Shown: positions 57,701 through 64,000 of the stretch, one piece after another
Layout of the letters: every line of letters starts with the position of its first letter
How positions within the stretch are numbered: the stretch's first letter is position 1
Assembly: GCA_037179385.1 (NCBI GenBank)
Contig: CM074195.1
Coordinates: 14,235,887-14,299,886 of the forward strand
DNA: 64,000 nt
Direction of reading: 5' to 3'
Source: Holothuria scabra
Taxonomy: Eukaryota; Echinodermata; Holothuroidea; Aspidochirotida; Holothuriidae
The notes under the pieces: generated by a model
The model's input: only the letters and a program-made list of their open reading frames with translations
Told to the model about the DNA's origin: nothing
Database searches by the model: none
Made by a program: the position numbers and the translations under genes

Positions 57701-60700
57701 ACGTTCAATTGAGCGACTCTGTTTTGTTTAGAACAGCCTTGTGGTTCATCACGTCATAAAATCGTAGGTCATTAAGTCTTATACTCACAGCATAGTTCCT
57801 TGCAGTTATGTCATACTTGACTGTATTCTACAAGGGAATAGGTTCGGTAGTCATTTCATTACAAACAGGTTGTAATGACAAGTTGCCATGCGATGTAATG
57901 CCTTTATTCGAAGCAGGGAGTTGTACAGTAGCAGACTCCCGGGCCGGAGGATTTTGGATTCAATCTGTTATATAAGATTTGGTTCTTCTTGGAATTTTTA
58001 AGTTGTACTCTACATAACAAATGTTGGGTATACCTTCATTTTACAAGTTTATAGCCTATATAGATTTTGTATTCGTTCAACGTGGGCAATGTATAGAGTG
58101 AGCGTGTTAGTCCAAAAGCTTATGAGATTGCAAAGGCACCTATTCTAGCTGTTCATGTTAAAATGATTAATAAAGGGATGAGGTTAGGGTGTTACTCAAA
58201 TTTTCAAAATGTTTCAAATTCGAGCATTTTGATCGTGCGACTCAACTCCCCGGACTTTAGAAAGTTGTGAGTACCTCCGAGTATACCTACCGGGTCACTT
58301 CTGAACATCTCTGGCTTCATACGTAGCTGTAATGTAATCAAAATTGGCCAATTTTCGTCTTTGTTAAATATGGTGACACTGTTACTTCATTCTAAAAAAT
58401 AAATGCGTGTATTTACTCATTAACGTGTTGCTATGCGAGCGTTACTTAAAGACCCAGTTCTCTCACCCCAAACAGTACCAATTCTCCTAACCTTCTTACT
58501 TAAGCCCCTCCCACAATTGTCTGAAATTCATCTTCATCCAGACACGATCTCAGTTTATTGTTTCAGGGTGAGTTCAGAGAAACTCAATTTATATAATCAA
58601 AACACTCTCATTACCGTTCATGCTGTGTAATATAAGCTTTGCCACTCTGCATTGTTTGAATTAGCTGTCAATCAAAGAGCTGAACCAATTGAGAATTTCG
58701 GTACCCGGGTGCCAAAATTGTAGTTCGGGGTGAGAGGTTTGGCCCTTTAAACCCTCTAAATCGAGTATTTTTCCCACCCCTTAAAACTTTCGACCCATAT
58801 GTGGTGTGCATTTTCTTAAATTATCACGCACAAATGTACATTTAGACAAATACACATTTTTCTGTGACAGGCTGTGTTAATAGAGGCATCATCGTTTTCA
58901 GGGGTAAAAAATACGCAATAAAGGAAGGCAAATGCTTCGCCCGGCGCTCGCACAGCAACACGTTTATCGTTAAATACAACCATTTATTTTTGGAGTGTAT
59001 TTCTGGTTTTCGTTCCTTTGTACATCGCACATGATCTCAAAATGATGGAGAACATGAAAACAAAATCACATGGTTGACGTACGAAAACTGTTTCTAAACG
59101 AAAATGGTTTTTGTTCAAAATTGACGCATCCGGAAGGCATGCGTCAACTTTTTTTTCCGTATCGAAAATGACGTGACGGAACGCCTCCTTTTCAGACGGC
59201 TCCATCGCTCCTTAACTTCTTTAAAAATGATAGTATTTCAAAACAACGACTTTAAATTATTGTATATGTTTAGAAGTTTTTAACATTTTGGGTTTCTTAT
59301 TTTTGGACTGGGTCTAAACTGAGGGGGATAATATGGACCGTTCCCGATTTTCATTGTCAAGTAATTTTGATGCGACAATCTCTGGCTGTCTAGAAAAAAT
59401 ATATTTTATTTTATTTTATATCTAAGTTCAGAAATTTTCAAACTTATTTATTTTCATCGCGTTAGCATAACACTCGTGAGTGGTGGACCACCACCCCCTC
59501 CTGCAGGCTCGAATGCAGGGAGGGAGTCTGTGGGGTTGAAATACCACATGAAAAATACTAGCAAAAACTACCAACAAATGATCTTTGTAAACTTGATCAC
59601 GCTTAGGGCACAGACATTGATTCATTTTGCATTTCGAGACATAAAAATCATATTTCCTCACAAGAGAGAGGGATGCCCCTCTTGTACCCCTTTACCCATA
59701 CCACACTCCAACACCCTTCCCATGGTACAATCGTAGCTGTAGCGCAGAGGTTTTTATGTAGAAAACGTGTATTTTTATTGAAAGGGGGGTGAGCTGAACA
59801 CTTTTGCTTGAAATTTCGCGTGAAAATAGATTATTGGCAGCCTCAGTCTTAACTCATGCGCATTTATTATGTATGCCTTTATCACCTTAGAAAGTGGTCC
59901 CTCATCACCACAATCTCTTTGGGAGTGAATTTCATCTTCAACTCCTGGCCGGGTCATACTGGAAACTTTAGAAATGGAACCTAAATGTCATTGCGCTCAG
60001 CATAAACAATGAACTAGGGAACAAGCCAGTGACCCACCAATGGAAAAATGTCGTATCCAACCCGACTTAATCAATTACTTAAAAACTGAGCCGTTAAAAT
60101 TACTAACCGCATGGTGATATTTCTGGTAACTTTTAATCAAACTAAGCATTTGCATTGTGTAACAACTCTGGGATGAAAATGAAAAGGAAAAGTGGTCCCG
60201 AAAAGGGACAACCCCCTGAAATAGCTACAACGATGAAAGTTACGTGCTTGAAAATTTACCACAGTTGGAATCGGTTCCCGTGCTAGTATTCATTTTATAT
60301 ATACATTTTACCGAAATTATACGTGATTATGTAAAGGAAGTCGAATGAACGCAAGGGATGTTACTTCTCATCATTCATAATTTTTTCCCTAGAAAGTGAA
60401 TATTTCTTCCTCCCATATCTAGATATCATTTATCTCCCATCAACATGCAAACTTTTCGTGATATACGACAGGGATTTTAGTCAGAGGCGTCGTGCCCATT
60501 GGGACCTGGAGGCGGACCCCCAAAATTTTTTCATGGGTGTCATAAAATTTTGTCTAAAAATGGATTTTTAAAGCCCGTAACATGTCGAGGAAGTATACGA
60601 AGTTAATTGTTTTTGAAAACTAACGCTCAATGTTAACCCTACTAGCATATTTAGTTAGTTCGATTTTCGGGGAATACTATTCTCATGGCTGTCAATTCTC

Positions 60701-60992
60701 ACGCATTCAGCTTGAGAGTCACGCATTTCGGGGTTATTTCAAACCCGCACGATGAACGTCTGCATCTAGAGAAAAATTTCACTCGTAAAGTTAACAATTT
60801 GTCATGCAGATGTGGAATTCTTGCAGTCTTGCTTATGAAACAAGTGACAAGTTCCGACCGCTTCCTCTTCCTGATATATTAAAACCAATCATTTCTTGGA
60901 CATAATTTCAACACCAGTCTGAAAAAACCCAATCGCATGCGTGTAATAATTCACGCAATACAATCTACTTGTCAGTGCTGTCAAAGCTATCA
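54711..60992. other. No confident gene
   Basis: Frames at 55321-55566 and 55488-55757 overlap in different phases and match nothing I know. 56380-56570 is locally GC-rich (CCGCAGGGGACTC, CCCGGTCCCGTCCCG) and may be a short unknown repeat. The rest is AT-rich without clear structure. Confidence 0.4.
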
Positions 60993-62842
60993 GGCGCGGA
61001 TCCAAACACTAAAAAAAAAAAAGGGGGGGGGGGGGGTGAACTTAGAGAAAGCGGGTAAGAGGGATGTACGGTGATTCTCTCTCTGAATATCTCAGTGGCG
61101 TAGGAAGCAATATAAAAATTGGGAGGAGGTAATTTTGGACCATGTACCTCTCCCTCCCCCATTGAACAAAAGGTACATTTTTTATGCTAAATTTTTCGCC
61201 TTTTCTTCGAGGAAGAACATTTTTTTTAAATTGAAAAATTCTGATTTTTCCTTAAGTTTGAACACTACTGCACTGCACACGTCTAAACTTTGGTTCCTTT
61301 AACACATTTGCAAATTTGGAGGTTGTATTGCAAGGAATAGTTTAGATTCAGTGTTTTTTGTAAGGATATTTGAATACTTGGGGGACCATCGAAGAATCTG
61401 CGTTTCCATTTAGCAATATCTGAGATAGCATGTCGATTGAAGATCGTTGTTGTTACATAATGTTATTAAAGGAGTACGGAATGAGGATTCTCGGCGACAT
61501 TCAAAAGCTCCCGAAATTTTGCCATCTTTTTTATACAAAATATTTAAAAATTATAAGCCTTTATTGAAGAAAATTTTATGGAAACGGCACTGTAGCGGCT
61601 CGGAAAAGTTTACCACACTGACTGCTTTATAAGCGACGGTTGCAGGTAGGGAAAAGTTTGCCTTTTTAAAACTAATAATTACAAATATGAAGCTTTTATT
61701 AGGAAAAATTCGGAATTTTATGAAAGAAAAGTTGGGAAAACTGCACTGTATTTGACTGCAATATAGCTGTCGGTGTCCCTTGATGATGTGGCGTCACATC
61801 TGGTAATATCCGATTTTGTCATTTAGAAAGCTCGGAAAAGTTTTCCAAACTGATTTATGAGCGAGGAATTATGCATTCTATATTACATTTTGCGGCACGC
61901 CAAGCGCGCCGGAAATTTTGCCTTTTTTAGATTTGGGAAATGAAAAAGGGGTTTCCTGACCCGGGAAGTGTAGGGGGGGGGGGCGGAAGCATGCTTCCGC
62001 CCCTAATGTTTTTACTGGGGGCCCCTGGGTTACTGGGTTCGCCCCTCAGCCTCACGCTTTTTACGCCTATGGAATATCTAATTCTCCCCGAAAGACCAAG
62101 CGCAGCGCCACCATTTGTTGGAGCGGAGCGTCCAGAAAATTTTGAAAAATCACGATCACTCAGACAGCCGCCGGAAACGGCATGTTTCACCAACTTGTAA
62201 GTAGAATCTAAGCAATCATTTTTTGAGTTTTGGTTTAAAATAAAATTTATACTTCAATAAAAAATGAGTAATTTATTAAATGGTCAGAAAATTCCCAGAT
62301 AAAATGAACCACTAACGTTGGATGAAATGATTATGATAATGTTTCACTGGGGCCACCCAGATGGTCACAGCAACATGATTTGGTCCAAAAGTTTGCACAC
62401 CCCTCAGCCTGATCTATACCATAATGAACCACCGTTGGAAACTGTGACAAGACAAACGTGCCGAAAGTTCACATCCACAACGGACGTGCGACTTTGTGAA
62501 CATAGTTCAGTCGTTAACGATCATAACGTCATGACATAGGCCTATTGGCCGACAACTATTCACATTATTCAAATCTTGTTGTTGTTGCCAGGGATTTGCA
62601 GCTTCCTGTTACAGGTTATGGGGAAGGTAAGGCGACAGGAAAGTATTAGATAGCCTACTCACCCGGGCTTAATATCACGCGAGGTTTGTGGATTTGTGTT
62701 GTGACGGAAAGGATGAGCCTGAAATAGCCCCTTGAATATTCTCGTAGTTAACCATTTAGTGTATTTGTTATTGCTGATGTGACGAAAAAGGGGTGAGGGG
62801 CTGAGGCCGTAAAAGCCCCCCCCCCCCCTTGGATCCGCGCCT
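60993..62842. mobile_element. hAT-like element with GGCGCGGATCC ends, interrupted by another
   Basis: The left end GGCGCGGATCCAA mirrors TTGGATCCGCGCC on the right. Flanks AGCTATCA (60985-60992) and GGCTATCA (62843-62850) match at 7 of 8. G- and C-tracts follow the ends, and the subterminal block GGGGCTGAGGCCGTAAAAGC matches the MITE at 40341-40493. It is split by the element at 61093-62071. Confidence 0.68.
61093..62071. mobile_element. hAT-like element with perfect 8-bp TSD, nested
   Basis: GAATATCT at 61085-61092 and 62072-62079 is a perfect 8-bp duplication. The ends CAGTGGCGTAGGAAGC and CTTTTTACGCCTATG are imperfect inverted repeats. The interior has GGAAAAGTTT-type repeats and, at 61980-62003, a perfect 24-bp palindrome GGGGCGGAAGCA plus its mirror. 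The frame at 61940-62200 reads across the palindrome and is not a gene. Confidence 0.75.
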
Positions 62843-62850
62843 GGCTATCA

Positions 62851-64000
62851 TATGGTCCGGGTCATGACCTGTTGCGCAGCTCAAAGACAGTATTAAAGTC
62901 CTTTTAAGAATCACTTCAAACATCGTATTCTGGAGCATAAGTTATGTTCAGCAACAGATTGTTGCATTATTGGATGATAACTTGCTAATAAATAGCAACA
63001 TGACCGTAGGAATGTTTACAGGAACATTAAACCTCTGCAAATGGCAGTTCTTGACATGCAGTAATAAGGCTGTAGAAGTGCCTTTCCCAGTAATCTAGAG
63101 GCATTTAAAAAAATCCCTCTGGCGGGACGCTCGGCGCGAACCAATGATCGCGAGGGGTTGTCTCACAGCGAATCTCACTCTCGAAAGAAAGACCCTTTCT
63201 TGGTGTTAATGTATGACACGGCTTCACCTAAAAACTTATTTCCCCAATGATGAGCTTACTTTATCTTACCTTTTCATCCGCTGGTAGCGGTACAGTTTAT
63301 CTGGTAGACCTATTTTTCTGGTCATTTTGCAATTTGTTCATTTTAATTTGGGTGAATATTTTATTGCATATACAAAAGATCAAAATAGCGAACGTTCAGT
63401 TCTACATATGGAGCTTGGAAATGCTGTTTTCGGCAGTCTGGGAGTCACGATTTTTCAAAATTTTCTGAACGCTCCGAGCCAACTGATGGTGGCGCTTCGC
63501 TTAGATAATCTTCCCACGGATCCCCCCAAATTTATTTTTACACGACGCCTTTTATTTCAGTGAGTCACTTTCGTCACTGTGTCAGTTTGGTTTGTTGAAA
63601 ATAACCTACGACTTGTTTGCAACATGCCGAAAGGACCTTAGTTATTTGTGGTACCACTTTCTGTTTACCTCACGGTGAACGTTCGTATCTTCTGAACCAT
63701 TCTGAAGACAAAGCTAAAGTTTGATAAGCCCCCAGCCAAAAATTTCTCAGTGTGCAAAACATAAATTTATCTAGTCTTTTCACTTGTTTCGTTTAACTTG
63801 ATAGTCATGCGAAACTTGTAGTATCACATTCTAAAATTTACTTATTTATGGAAATATTTTGAATATTCCGACAAATTTCTAACATTTTAAAATGTGATTC
63901 ATTGAGGTGAGATACTAGGGGAGGAGGGAGGAGGAGAAGATTAAATTGTAACTAAACGTACCATTGTTGTAGTATGGGTCCAACCAGCCGCCCCGCACAG
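62851..64000. other. No recognisable feature to the window end
   Basis: Two overlapping plus-strand frames near 63247-63563 show no conserved pattern. No splice-compatible exon could be supported. Confidence 0.4.

Noticed and set aside
63247..63563. Terminal frames as an exon running out of the window
   Set aside because: The two frames are in different phases, both end before the window edge, and no motif is recognisable.

Overview
This window is eukaryotic nuclear DNA, most likely from a marine invertebrate. It is AT-rich, has GT-AG spliced exons separated by kilobase introns, and is dominated by transposon debris, minisatellites and foldback elements. The only multi-exon host gene I recognise has a NEURL4-type C-terminal domain, an animal family. 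The style of the repeats suggests an echinoderm or another invertebrate deuterostome, but that is inference and the species cannot be read from the sequence. There are no operons, bacterial genes, tRNA, rRNA or CRISPR arrays.

Host gene (2.8-21.6 kb, + strand). Five exons (2769-2882, 6540-6684, 9609-9724, 18192-18327, 21364-21568) join in compatible phases into about 240 residues ending at a TGA at 21566-21568. Upstream exons lie outside the window or were not found. The protein has a Cys-rich CxCxxC knuckle, then a YHGT motif, an IKYAG motif and a C-terminal SEIEW motif. This is consistent with the ADP-ribosyltransferase-like C-terminal domain of NEURL4 proteins. Its introns hold several elements of one family: a (GT)n tract, a minisatellite of about 145-155 bp, and ends that look like Helitron2/Helentron termini. 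Each minisatellite monomer carries a consensus nuclear-receptor DR1 site. One such element is inserted inside an unrelated 101-bp satellite, which gives its exact boundaries.

Middle (21.6-37.8 kb). This part holds the 3' flank of the gene, another minisatellite element, a hAT-like element with a 250-bp internal repeat (24.9-26.1 kb), a CRE-containing foldback, and related 55-bp and 49-bp minisatellites (29.96-32.59 kb) interrupted by an inverted-repeat element. A mariner-like MITE with a TTAA MITE inside it follows at 34.2-34.8 kb.

Giant composite element (37,857-48,272). Inverted copies of about 1 kb end at exactly matching termini and are flanked by a perfect 6-bp target duplication (ATTTTG), so the 10.4 kb between them appears to be one transposon. 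Each long terminal repeat holds a 105-bp tandem repeat that stays open as a 35-residue repeat. Inside lie a hAT element with a second hAT nested in it, a hAT transposase fragment, and a 44-bp-TIR element filled with 27 palindromic units built on CACTTAAGTG.

Right part (48.3-64 kb). This is mostly unannotatable AT-rich sequence with further MITE copies. Near 61-62.8 kb one hAT-like element is nested inside another, both with readable target duplications. No convincing host gene was found to the right of 21.6 kb.
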